Source: Paraphysoderma sedebokerense (taxonomy: Eukaryota; Blastocladiomycota; Physodermatomycetes; Physodermatales; Physodermataceae). From it: a stretch of 64,000 nt of DNA. The notes under the pieces are model-generated. The model searched no databases and had not been told where the DNA came from. It worked only from the letters and a program-made list of their open reading frames with translations. The stretch is taken from NCBI GenBank assembly GCA_025602915.1, contig JAHLJZ010000109.1, positions 1 through 64,000 on the forward strand, given 5' to 3'. The number at the start of each line of letters is the position of its first letter. Positions within the stretch are counted from its first letter, which is position 1. Below are positions 1-11,349 of this stretch, piece after piece. Both the position numbers and the translations under genes were made by a program.

Positions 1-1233
1 TGCATGTAGTCTGTTTCACTCATCCAAAGGGTGGGTGAGATTTCAAAAATGTTCCTTGTACAAGGACAATAAAACCCCTTTAATATGCCTAACCTAACCT
101 AACCTCACTGCAACGACAATTTGTGAACTGGGTGTTCCCCTCAAAAAAGCCGACGAAGCGAAAAGGGAGTTGAGGTTGTTTGAAACGCAAGAGGAGTATC
201 AATTAGGTCTAGTCCGCCGCCCTACATATGCACCATTTCGCTCACAGAATTGGCAGAGCAAACTTAGGTCACAACTTCAGAGCAAACTTAGGTCACGATA
301 AGTTGTCCGTATCCTCTAGAACATTCATCCGTCATCTGTCCCTGTTTCTCATCCCTAATGCCTAAGTCACAACTTCAGAGCAAACTTAGGTCACGATAAG
401 TTGTCCGTATCCTCTAGAACATTCATCCTCTGTCCCTCAAATCCTTCTCTGAAGATAAAGCAGTGCTACCGCAGTACATTGACCGGTCTAGCCGGTTTAA
501 CGGCTACAATTACGACGCTTGCCTCCGCCTCACTCAGAAGGACATTCTTCAATTCTGTATCCGGTGGAGGCGAGGCATATTCGAATTTGGAGATGCAGTA
601 AAAGATAACAACTTCAGAGCAAACTTAGGTCACAACTAACCTAACCTAACAGAGGAATTTGTACAAGGACAATAAAACCCCTTTAATATGCCTAACCTAA
701 CCTAACCTCGTCCTGCGCAAACTCGGGAAATCCTAGACGCAATAAGGCGACATTACATCAGAAGCACGACAATTACTCTATCGTAGATTACCTTCAAAGC
801 TAGAAACAGTACCATATAGTCCATCTGGTTATCAACAGATATATATTGATATACCACAAAAATCAAGTCACCCTGCTCCCAAAGACACTATTTCATCATT
901 AAATAATTTTTCCAACGCCATGCGGACCACCAAGCCCCCCAGACTTGTCATTTCAGAATTGGCAGAGCAAACTTAGGTCACGATAAGTTGTCCTAACCTC
1001 ACAACTAACCTAACCTAACAGAGCAAACTTAGGTCACAACTTCACATATTCCACATCTGACGGGCTCCGCTCAGACCAGGTACTTCTGACGAAATCTGCG
1101 TAGTTTCGTCACTTTTCTAGAATTTATGTGGAGGGAAATAAAATTAATTTTGTAACCTAACCTAACAGAGCAAACTTAGGTCACAACTTCAGAGCAAACA
1201 AGTTTTAGGTCACAACTTCACAACGGAATTATC
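1..1233. repeat. Mosaic of short repeats with telomere-like CCTAA junctions
   Basis: No intact gene is seen here. The stretch is a patchwork of duplicated scraps. A block of about 49 bp ending in CCTAACCTAACCTAACCTC occurs at about 58-106 and again at 660-709. The core AGAGCAAACTTAGGTCAC occurs at about 255, 279, 377, 616, 964, 1020 and 1167, with a variant near 1191. A block holding GATAAGTTGTCCGTATCC occurs at about 295 and 392. Runs of CCTAA, two to three units long, sit at several of the joins (about 90, 640, 690, 1005 and 1155). The piece at 720-960 may be an old retroelement scrap but I cannot assign it. It reads as a recombined or degenerate subtelomere-like or transposon graveyard region. 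Confidence 0.7.
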
Positions 1234-2360
1234 ATGCATCAAACCACGTATATTAAGAAACTATTACAACAATTTGATATGGGTATGACTAGAACTAGAA
1301 GAACACCATTAGAACCAAGATCGGCGAACCCAGACAAGGACATTTATGGCCCATTTCGAGATGATGGCATAGACGAAAGACTAAGTCCAAACATTCCCTA
1401 TTTACAACTTATCGGTTCACTGATGTATCTCTCTTCAGCGACCCGTCCAGACATTGCATTCCCTGTTCATCTTCTTGCTCGATTCAACAAAAACCCGACA
1501 AAACGACATTGGCACGCTGCGAAAGAAATATTAAGATATTTAGCAGGGACGATAGACTATGGAATCTATTTCAAACGAGGAGAAAAATTCAAATTAGTTG
1601 GATACGCAGATGCAGGATACTTATCGGATTGGACGAAGGGAAGATCACAAACCGGCCTCGTATTCTTATCGGAGATACACCTATTCAATGGGCGTCGCGC
1701 AAACAAACTCTCGCAACGTCATCAACAACTGAAGCTGAACTTACCGCACTTCATTCAGCAATGCGAGAATGTGTTTGGATTAGGAGATTTAACGAATGGA
1801 TACATCGGATGTGCGGATTAGTGTTTGATAGAGACTATCATTTACGAAGATAATGCGCAAAGTGTTGGATTTGTGACGAAAGGTTTATTTAAGGGAGAAA
1901 TGAGTAGATACATAAACCCGAAGTTTTTCAGTTTACATGATATGAACAACATCGAGATCAAAGTCGAGTACAAAGAGTCGAAACAAAATATCGCAGATAT
2001 TCTCACGAAGAATCTACGACCCGAAACGTTTATTCCGCATCGAGATAAATTAGTGACGAGTATGGGAAAATTAATCAACAAAGGAAATTTAGATTAGTAA
2101 GTAACGCTAGATTCAGGGGGAGAAGAAAAGAAGTAGGTAACTCAACTGAGGGGGAGGAAAGTAGTAATTAACTAAGTAACGAATATGAATAATGTAATAG
2201 AAAAGGATCCATGTATATAATATCGAACTTTGTGAAATCTCGTCATCTGTGGTCAAGGGGGAGTGTTCGGAAACGTGCTATCCGTGTGACCACCGCATGA
2301 CGTGATTCTATAGAGAGAATGTATTTTTCAAGTAGAGTGTTACCGTTTGAGACCTAACCT
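1234..2360 (+). mobile_element. Ty1/copia LTR retrotransposon fossil, 3' portion
   Basis: The translated pieces match the end of a copia pol: the C-terminal part of reverse transcriptase (YLQLIGSLMYLSSATRPDIA region) followed by RNase H with the typical SSTTEAEL-type motif. Downstream is a purine-rich tract (about 2253-2262, AAGGGGGAG) and then TGTTCGG, which looks like the start of a 3' LTR from about 2263. That LTR stops after about 95 bp at a CCTAACCTAG join with unrelated chromovirus sequence. Gag, protease, integrase and most of the reverse transcriptase are absent. The coding part is broken, with about two breaks, and the copy looks old and inert. Confidence 0.85.
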
Positions 2361-3187
2361 AGACGCCATGCTCGCTGGATCTTATCTCAATATAACGGAC
2401 CTTTTGAAATCCTCTCCCAAATTAGTCCAGTTAATTATAAGATCAAATTACCTGAAGATCTTAAGATTCACAATGTTTTTCATGTTTCCCTGTTAAAACG
2501 TGCCAAAGAATCTACTCGTATTCCTGGTAGACATCTTGCTGAACCTCAACCAGTGGTCGTCGAAGATCATTTTGAATATGAAGTTGAAGAAATATTGGAT
2601 GCCCGTAAACGTGGAAACAGAATTGAATATTTTGTTCAATGGTGTCGAACTACGGAACAATCTTGGGTGCTACACGATGATACTAACTGTGACGACCTCA
2701 TTAAAGAGTTCTATTCCCGCCATACTGAAAAACCTGGTTACGCTAGGTTCAAACCACGTCAAAAGCGTAAACTTAATTAAGTTTGTCTTATTTAATTAAG
2801 ACTTTTGGAAAGGGAGAGTGTCACGCCATAGTTGGTGATTTAGGCTAGAATGACTTTTTCAATAATTAACAATTGTTGCAAGCATAAGATGTAATACAAT
2901 GGCGATTGTGGTATTGAACAATAGTGTTTATGTTACACGTGAATAGTTACTATAGGATCTAAGCTAACTAAGTGAACACTAACTACTTGGGATACTAATT
3001 GGTTAGATGTTATAAAAAGTTTGACAATTCACATTAAATCCAATAACTAAAATAAAGACACAAAATGGCATCCCCCAGGAACTTCACGAGAATAATATTT
3101 CTGTTGAACTTATTATTCCGCCATTAATCTTTGAAGTGTTTTTAGACTCCACTCCCAGGAGCTCTATACATCCATAACACTAACACA
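2361..3187 (+). mobile_element. Ty3/gypsy chromovirus fossil, 3' end with LTR
   Basis: The coding stretch at 2361-2780 is the C-terminal end of a chromovirus integrase (GPFEILSQISPVNYKIKLP, then NVFHVSLLKR) followed by a chromodomain (YEVEEILDARKRG region). All upstream gag-pol is missing. A polypurine tract (GGAAAGGGAGAG, about 2807-2818) leads into an LTR that starts at 2819 with TGTCACGCC and ends near 3185 at TAACA or ACACA. Directly after it, GGGTATCAGCC resembles a Met-tRNA primer-binding site. The copy is a severely truncated relic; the surviving part shows little decay, so it may be younger than the copia piece. Confidence 0.8.
2819..3185 (+). repeat. Chromovirus long terminal repeat
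   Basis: It begins TGTCACGCC directly after a polypurine tract and ends near TAACA, giving an LTR of about 365 bp. An AATAAA lies at about 3050 and a TATAAAA at about 3010, consistent with LTR promoter and polyadenylation signals. The right end is uncertain by a few bases. It lies about 300 bp upstream of a tRNA gene. Confidence 0.65.
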
Positions 3188-3488
3188 GGGTATCAGCCGG
3201 GATGATAATGTATTCAGTAATGTAGTACTTTGTACTTAGTTATATTTGTGGTTATATCTGGTAGGCTGGACAGGGACCACAATCACAGGACTTCATAGCT
3301 TGATTAGTGTCAGACAATATAGCCTTCATATCTCTTTGGGAGCAACTCGCTTGTACAGGACAGACGTGTGACCATTGTCGTGGACAAGGCAAACGTTCAG
3401 ACTTGTCCCACTACAGTTATGCCTAACGTTGATAAATAATTCAAATGCTTATATAATATGTAGTTATAACCACGCAATGATAAGCATC

Positions 3489-3559
3489 GCATAAGTAGTA
3501 TAGCGGTAGAATACTTGCCTTCCAAGCAAGTGGCCGGGGTTCGACTCCCCGCTTATGCA
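3489..3559 (+). tRNA. tRNA-Gly (anticodon TCC)
   Basis: A complete cloverleaf can be drawn. The acceptor stem GCATAAG (3489-3495) pairs with CTTATGC (3552-3558), and A3559 is the discriminator. The anticodon stem CTTGC/GCAAG encloses the loop CTTCCAA, so the anticodon is TCC (3521-3523). The D arm AGTATAGCGGTAGAA gives the internal A box, and the T arm CCGGGGTTCGACTCCCCG gives the B box GGTTCGACTCC. There is no intron and CCA is not encoded. A T run near 3597-3600 could end Pol III transcription. Confidence 0.95.
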
Positions 3560-3914
3560 TTGCTTTCACGTTGTGCGACAACGGCTGTCACATAATTTTA
3601 TTGGGTTTATTTATGTTTGGCGGGATCTTAGAATTTCTGATATGTCTTCATACGTGACACTTTTTCATTTCACATTTTACTTAACTATTGCGCGCGACCG
3701 AGCTTCGCTTTTAGGTCGGTTTTTACTTTAAGAGCAACTTTTGATTTCACTATGAGTATGCGTAACTAGATCTCATTATTTTGTCCATTAATCTAAGTGT
3801 GCCAGCAGCGAGTAATACTGAGATGTATACACGTGATTGTTACCAAGGAAACACAGACGTGCTAAAGTCGTCTCTTGCTGCCCGGCGAGTTCCACACCGC
3901 AAAAATATTGAATC
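3560..3914. other. Intergenic, tRNA to DHODH
   Basis: This is AT-rich sequence with no convincing gene. A short palindrome-like GCGCGACCGAGCTTCGC with flanking AGGTCGG lies at about 3690-3720. The DHODH promoter and 5' UTR presumably fall here. Confidence 0.5.
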
Positions 3915-5474
3915 ATGTTTCGATTCTTCACTAAACCGGGCTTCAATGCGAGACCTTTTATAAAAGCAAATTTATGTACACGGTTTACAAGCTGCATTTT
4001 ACGCTCCTATTCTGTTAACCACGCCCCACCTTCGACCCTCGAGAAAACCAAATCTTTCTTCAAGTATGCCGCATTTTTCGCTACGACGGGATTCTTCATC
4101 ATATATCTACAGGATTCACGCGCAGGATTTCATAAGGTTGTGACCATGCCTCTGGTAAGAGCGTTAACAGACCCCGAGGAAGCGCACAAAATGGCAATTA
4201 AAATAGCTAGATGGGGAATTGTTCCAGTAGATAAGAAAACTGACGATGTGTGTTTGAAGACTGAGGTATGAAATCCCCTGAATTACTATGTCTGACGCTG
4301 ATTATAAGCCACTCCTTAACTATTGGTGTCTTTTGCGTGATCTGGGCAGTTGTGGGGAAAGCAATTGTCAAATCCAGTTGGATTGGCGGCTGGGTTCGAT
4401 AAGCATGGAGAGGCTATTGATTCGATGCTGTCAATGGGGTTCGGCTCTGTGGAAATTGGAAGTGTGACACCGAAATCACAACCAGGCAATCCAAAACCTC
4501 GAATGTTCAGATTACCGGACGACAACGCTGTCATTAACCGATACGGGTTCAATTCCGACGGCCACAAAGTTGTGTTGGAACGGCTAAAGCAGCGAGTGCG
4601 AAGATACATATATCGACACAAACCAATTGCGTCATCTGACAACACAAGTTTTTCGTCTTCACATCTCAGCGCATATCTGTCCTCTGATACTAATCGTTCC
4701 TTACATCCTGAACGATGTTTGGGTGTAAATCTTGGAAAAAACAAATCATCTTTACCCGACTCTCACTCTGACTATGTCCAGGGAGTCCAGTTGTTTCTCC
4801 CTTACGCAGATTACCTTGTTGTTAACATATCATCCCCAAATACCCCGGGGCTACGTTCCCTACAACGCAAAGAAGTCTTTTATGGTTTGGTTAGGGATGT
4901 TATGGATGCTAGGAATGACGCCATGGTGAAAGAAATTCAAGACACTGGAAACTCTAGGTTTGTTCCTCTGGTGATCAAGATTGCACCCGACTTAACGGAG
5001 GACGAAATCAAAGATATTGCGGACGTGGCTTTGGATTGTAAAGTAGATGGCATTATTGTATCGAATACTACTATTCAACGTCCGACAACCCTCAGAAGTG
5101 GTAATTACTTGCGTATTGTCTTGATACCTTGCTTCGTGTTAAGTGTTAATCACATCTCAACCATCACAGATGCCTCGCTGACCACCCAACTTGGCGGCCT
5201 TTCAGGTCCTCCTGTTAAGCAGTTTTCATTGGCAGCCGTGCGAACATTATATAAGTACTCTGGCGGACGTATTCCGATTATTGGTTGCGGTGGAATTTCG
5301 TCAGCGGCAGATGCAATCGAATACGCTAAATCAGGTGCTAGCTTTATTCAGTTGTATACATCACTTGCAATGGACGGACCTAGCGTTGTGGCTGACATTA
5401 AAGATGGTTTAACTGATTATTTGAAGAAAGAAGGTAAGACATGGTCGCAACTAGTGGGTAGTGGAATGGAATAG
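3915..5474 (+). CDS. URA9: Dihydroorotate dehydrogenase (quinone), mitochondrial class 2
   Basis: It oxidises dihydroorotate to orotate in pyrimidine synthesis, passing electrons through FMN to ubiquinone at the inner mitochondrial membrane. Three exons fit: 3915-4265, 4350-5100 and 5170-5474, giving 468 aa. The N-terminus is a basic, Ser/Thr-rich presequence followed by a membrane anchor at about residues 50-65 (FKYAAFFATTGFFIIYLQD), as in class 2 enzymes. Diagnostic stretches are SNPVGLAAGFDKHGEAID, NRYGFNSDG, NISSPNTPGLRSLQ (with the class 2 catalytic Ser near residue 275), KIAPDLT, VSNTT, GGLSGPPV and IGCGGISSAADA. The second intron is 69 bp, a multiple of three, so unspliced frame stays open; without it RPTTLRS joins DASLTTQLGGLSG, as expected of the family. 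The gene is intact. Confidence 0.95.
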
Positions 5475-5702
5475 ACATGAGAAGATCGCGATTGTAGATA
5501 ACAGTCACTTAAATTTGTATGAGAAAATTGACAAATACAGGATAGGATTCGAAAAGTTGGAATGATTTTAATAATTAGGCAGTACAAAATGAATATAATA
5601 AATGAATTCTATAATAGTAAATAGACTGTTACAGTCAGACTTATCCACCACGGCAATCGCTTCAATCGGGTTAACATAACGTCTATTCTGAAATTTAGGT
5701 CG

Positions 5703-8700
5703 CTACTTGGTTGCATGAGCAGCGGTTAGTGGCGGGAAATTAACATTATCGTTCAATGCAGGGTTGCTTGGGAGTACTTTCGGAGACTATGACAGGTAAA
5801 ATAGAATTTCAGCATTGGAGTGTCAAAGAAGAGTATTATAAAAAATAAAAACCTACCTTCAACCCCCTTTTTGAAGCTTCCTTCCTGAAATCATCGATAC
5901 TTTTGAACCGCTTCAAAATCTCTTCTAACTCCTTCCGGATTTCTACGCAATTGCTGTGTTTATCCTTTCGATATACCTGCCAAGCCCAAAACTTCTCGAT
6001 TCCATACAAATTCCCATTGTTCCAATCATCTAAAGTCAATGCCTGGAAATCATCAAAAATATCCGCCCGAAATTTTGACTCTAGACCATACGAGTAGAAA
6101 CGAAATAGGCATTCAAGTCCGTATCTGCGAGGTTTACCCAACACAGAGATTAGTACTAAGGGCAATAGAACGAACGACTATGATTCGGACACGAACCTAT
6201 ATCCAACTTCGGCGTCTTCAATCGCAATTCGTTTGAATTCACCATACATGCGGTAATTAAAACAATCCCGCAAGAAATGGCTCCAAAAGCGGTACAAAGT
6301 GTTCATTTCAGCTATCAGATTTTGAGAGTCAGAGATATCCATAAAACAACAAGGCGAAAATCAGGAACATCATACGAGATAACCCCTTTCCAAGTCGTTT
6401 TCTTTCCTTCAATGCCTTGGCATGATATTTGTAGTATTTGTGCTGAATAAATCCATTTTCTCTTAATAACTCATGCGATGGATGTTGAAAGGGTTTGAAG
6501 TGCAACGGAGGCGACATCGATAGTTGAGAGTTAGGTGGCGAACGTGAAAAGGATCGTGTATCTTTTTCCAGTTTACCATTCGGCAGAGCTGCAAATTGAA
6601 CAGATGAACGTCGGATGGGTCCAGCCGTTGTAGAACTAGAGGCCGAAGCTGACGAAGACATTAATATGTAACCAACAGATAAACGAGAGACGTATTGCCG
6701 ACTGTCGGGTTTAGGTGCGGACTGGGGATCCTTCGGAGGATTGACGGGATAGAACCGCGGTATTTTGCTAATGAATTGAAATGTTAAACGGAAAAGAGTT
6801 AGATGGTAGCTGAGTGAAAAGTAAAAGTGTAAAACGAACTTAGTAGATTTCTTCCTTCCCGTTAAACCTTCCCATTCTTCACTTGTGACTACATCAACTT
6901 TATCTTTTCTGCCAGTTCGCCCCAAGCCAGTAGCCGAATTACTACTAGGTAGTACATCATTGGCTGTATCATTCCCTGTCGACGATGTACTCTCCTTCTC
7001 CTTTTTTAACATTAATTCATAAGCGTAAAGGCCTTCGTTGATTATGTCATTTATATCCTCATCATTTCGACTTCGAGCATACGGAACACCACTTTTGTCT
7101 TTTCCATCATGTTTCTTTGCTCTGTGCTGAGGCTGTGGCTGCTGTGATGCCTGCGTCTGGCTCTGCAAGGTCGCAGAGCTCGGATTATCCACAGATACCC
7201 TAGGACGAGATTCAGCTTCGGAGGGTGTACTGGTGACGAGAATAATTTGCTCAATCAAATCGTCGGGTAATTCATCTTGATAATATGAAAATGCGTCATC
7301 TGAGCTATCCTGGTCAGACGATTCGATCCCTTCATCCGTACCAACAATATCATATTGATCCTCGTCTATCGAAATATCAAGTTCTTCTGGTTCACTTGAG
7401 TCTGGATCTCCAATGTTATTCGGGGAAACAAGAGGCACTTGGGTAATTTCGGTACCATGAAGTCGGTCTAAAGCATGTGTTTCTGAAAATTTTGGTTTAC
7501 GGGTAGTATCCGTTAACTCCATTTCCATGTCCTCATCCATTTCGAAGATTTGATGATCTCTAGGATAAGTGCCTTCGGCGATTGCAGATACGGCAACTTT
7601 CGGCGTTGCCTTTGTTTGTGGTATATATTGTAATTGATTGCGAGTAGTAGATACTCGACGAGGGCGAACAACTGGCGTCCATCCATCTTCTTCAGTCGGC
7701 GAGCCTTCTGCGTTGGTCTTTGTTTGCATGCAAGACAGTGAAAGAGACAAGTATTCGAAACAATAATTGGACAAATTGGTGGCAGTGAACACCGTGGAGA
7801 TGGCAGTTTTCAAACAGTCGAGTGCAAACACATGTGTCAGTCGGTTGAAGATTGTGAATCGAATTACAGGTGGTTGAAAGTAAAATGTTGAAAGGCAAAT
7901 GAAGAGAGACGAAGTCAGAACAGTGTGCTCAAAAATATGGATAAAAGTACGTACTGCGGTATTAAAGATGGCAATACGAAAAAAATGAGTTAACAGAAAC
8001 GAGAGAACAGCAAAAAAACGAACGGAATATAATAGAGAAACCAAAACTCAAGCTCAAATCCACAAATCTCCAACCGGCAGCGACCAGGATTCAAAAATGC
8101 ATTTTCTATAAATTATTATTTCGTATCCTATAAAATGATCGATAAAAGCGAAAACAAAAGAAAGGAACCAACAACAGCAACAATAATATATAGAGACAAA
8201 ATATTTTTTCAGACTATATGGCTACTTCATAGATCGGATTTTGAATCGAAACTGCTCCATTGTTTATACTTGTATCGAGTGACTTGTAGAAATTAAATTG
8301 AATTTTTCGGGGAAGATTATATCGCATTTCTCGGCTGACGTGAATGCCGGAGATGATATTGAACATTAAGCATCCAGGACTGAGCGATAGTCACATCCAC
8401 GATAGGGAAGCATATACGTTTTAGCGAAAGCTTTCGGTATGAGTTGAAGACTGAAAAACACTTGACGGTAGTATGTTATGCGAAAAAGGCAGAGTTCCAT
8501 TCCTTGCACCGTCTTGTATTAGGTATAACACATCTTCAAAAGCCCACCACAACACATATCCACCATATTAAATTTGACCCAAATTCTGATTCGAAAATTG
8601 GCCCGGAAATCAAGATACTACATTCTGATTAAAGAAATAAAATGGAGACATAATTCTTGAAAAGTTGAAGATTGAAAAAGGTACAAGGTACCGCGAAGTA

Positions 8701-11349
8701 TAGAAAATTACGAGAGAGCAGCAGAAAAACGAGAAAAACGAACAGAAAAATGGTATGGACATGAATTTTACCGGAAAGGAACATCCCCCAAAAAACCCTT
8801 CTAAATCAACATTCTTTAAGATTTAACCTACCGTTATCTCATTCTCCTTGTCTTGTACTTGATTATTTTTCACCTTAGCATTGTTAGGAACAGTACCGGC
8901 TTTGTCAGCTCCGAATATTACAATTTCTTGATCTTCGTGATCCTCAGGTTCGGGTATGCGTGGAGAGGACACCGCAAGATCAGATGCTGATGAGTTGATA
9001 CTATTTGTTTTGGTGGAGGCAATTGATTGAGTTGTTGTTGGTTGAATAGTATTATCGTTGTTGAGAATCCATCTTCCATAGTCACCCCTTCGTCTACATT
9101 TCATATCTATCACTTCGACAACGGTCGACTTGTCCAGAGCTTCCTTAATGATTTTAACGTCGGATGTTAAAGTTTTAACTCTGTTAAATCCGGCCAACAT
9201 TTCGATTGAAACAAAACCCTCGCTATCCATTTGTGATCGGAAGTAAATATCCCGGCAAAGATTATCCACTGAGAAATAGTATTCAATTTGGTGTTGAATA
9301 AGCATCTCTAAAGGTTGAGACGGGGCAGTGGTGGTAGAAGAGGGAGGATGGTACGGAGCAGCAGGTTGTGGATGTACTTGATAGAAGTGAGGAGGCGTAG
9401 AGACAGGAGTCGGGTAAGTATTGTTGTACATTTGGGATGGATACGATTGATGGCTAGAATGGTTCGCAAACGGGGCGTTCACGGAAGTGTTGTTGTAACG
9501 ACGGTGATTGTAGGGCCGGTTGTTACCTGTAAATTCATTTTTAATAACAGAACGGACTAAACACAATTGCTCGCAGACAAAACGTACCTCGGCCACCACG
9601 TCTATTGTGTCGGGTATTGTTGTTCATGACATGGCCATTAACACTGGTCTTCCCTTCACCACTGGTGTTGTTATTGACTTCGGTTTTCTCGGTAGAAGAA
9701 TCTCCCGCTACACCATTGGGATGTCCCGATTTTTCGTCGCTGGTAAACTGACCGTGACGGTCGCGTCGATAATGTTCGCGGTTTTCATGGCCACGATTAT
9801 CTTTAAACCGTCTCTTAGGGTGAGGATAAGAGGATTCAGTCTGAGATTGGGAAGAGTGATCGCCAATTGCCGTTTCATGATTCACTGGAGGTTTCTCAGC
9901 TGTGGATTCGCCACTATTACCAGTGGATTTTCCAGAATTTCTACTGCGTCTAGATTTGGATCCAGAGGAGGTCTTACTCGAGATGTCCGGAATAGCTGAA
10001 AGATTAAGTGGAACCCATTTGGATTTTCCTAGAAAGCGTAGATTCAATCAGTGTTATGATTAATCTCAAACTAAATATAAATCTAAAGCGGCAACACAAC
10101 GTACCCTTCTTCATTGGACTAGCATGAGGACTATCAGAAGCGCTTAATTTGGAGCTAACAACAGACCCATCGACACTTGAAACATCGTCATCGGCACCAT
10201 TGATACTGGCGGTTGGCGTCCTAGTGGGACTAGCATTCCTCGAGCTGGCAGCAGATTTGACAATCAGATCTACACCATTTTGTAACGTCGGCCAAGCCAC
10301 CGAATCAGCCAAAGCGATAGAAGCCGGACTAAATGATTGTTGTTTTGATGTAGTCACGACGACAGGTCTGGATGGAGAGGGCGATGAAGGCTGTGAATCT
10401 GCACGGATTGGAGATTGTGGGATAGAGGTGGGGGTGGACGATGGTTTGACTACAAGATGGAAGAAATTACTACCTGTTAGACAAATAAATAAGTGCTCGT
10501 ATTTTAAAGAGACAAGTTACCTTCGTCAGTTTCAGTTTCTTTGTTTTGTGGAACTTTGGCGGCTGGTACTTGGTTATCAGAAGATAGCTCAGCGACCGGA
10601 ACTCCACTTGTCGGTTTCATTGCTTCCTTACGAACAGCCCAAACATTTACAGCTGGAGGAGGTGCTGGTACAAAAACTTTTTCAGCGGGTTTTTCCTCAA
10701 CAGTCTTATTGTTTGAAGCCAATCCTTCGGCATCGACAGCTGATTCAACCAACTCTTGATTCCGTTCATCTGCTGTTTCGCCAGATGACGAATTTGACGA
10801 CTTCTTTTCCTTAAGTTTTGATTGATGTGAAGAATTGGAAGAATTGGTTCGCTTAGACTTGGACGCTGATCGATCGGATCGTTTCTTTGGTGAAGATAAG
10901 GCACGATCTGATAGATTTCGAGGAGATTTGTTTCGACTTCCTCTTGATTTGTTTTCTTTGTCGGAAGCTTTTGATTTTTTCTTTTCCTTTCTAGCGGGGA
11001 TGAACTCATCGTTGGGATCAGACGGTTTTGACGGACCTTCCGCTTTGCTATTAGACGATTCTAATGTGGAAGAAAGAGGAGATGTGGGAGTAGGTGGCGT
11101 TACCGTTGGGGCGGCAGGGGAAGCTTTAGCAGGGGTACTTGATGGATTTACGGCATTCGTGGATGACTTTAACGACATTTTTGCTAATTCTGCGTAAGAC
11201 AGAAGCTGCTGAGCAGATTTAGAGGACGATGTGGAGGTGGGAGTAGTCGCCTGGACTTGCTCGGCGCTTCCGGTATTCGAATCGACGTCGGCGTTTGCAA
11301 CACTGCAATCAACGACAGGAGAGGGTTGAGTCAGGGTTGGGGTCGTCAT
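5703..11349 (-). CDS. LARP1: La-related protein 1 (La motif plus DM15 repeats)
   Basis: LARP1 binds mRNA caps and 5'TOP or poly(A) sequences and links TOR signalling to ribosomal-protein mRNA translation. My model is 11349-10521, 10473-10105, 10028-9588, 9526-8832, 7717-6840, 6767-6376, 6311-6197, 6124-5857 and 5786-5703, giving 1356 aa. The N-terminal half is low-complexity, Ser/Lys/Pro-rich. The La motif is at about 9310-9050 ([20 protein letters not shown], then FNRVKTLT). Next come an acidic region and a conserved [12 protein letters not shown] stretch. The C-terminus holds DM15 repeats ([47 protein letters not shown]). The last 27 codons, ending at TAG 5703, come from a small exon spliced after a clear GTAGGT donor. 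The intron 7718-8831 is far longer than the others, and its 3' splice site is my least certain choice. A split into two genes is possible, but the order of conserved blocks matches animal LARP1. Confidence 0.88.
7718..8831 (-). other. Long intron inside LARP1
   Basis: About 1.1 kb separates the La-motif exon (donor GTAGGTTAAAT) from the exon beginning near [12 protein letters not shown]. Other introns of this gene are 47-76 bp. The stretch is AT-rich with many stops and shows no convincing extra exon. I could not recognise a snoRNA or transposon in it. An unseen exon or an alternative promoter remains possible. Confidence 0.5.

Noticed and set aside
6329-8044. One long minus-strand frame read as a single 571-residue protein
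   Set aside because: Its beginning and end run through introns; the real coding part is two LARP1 exons.
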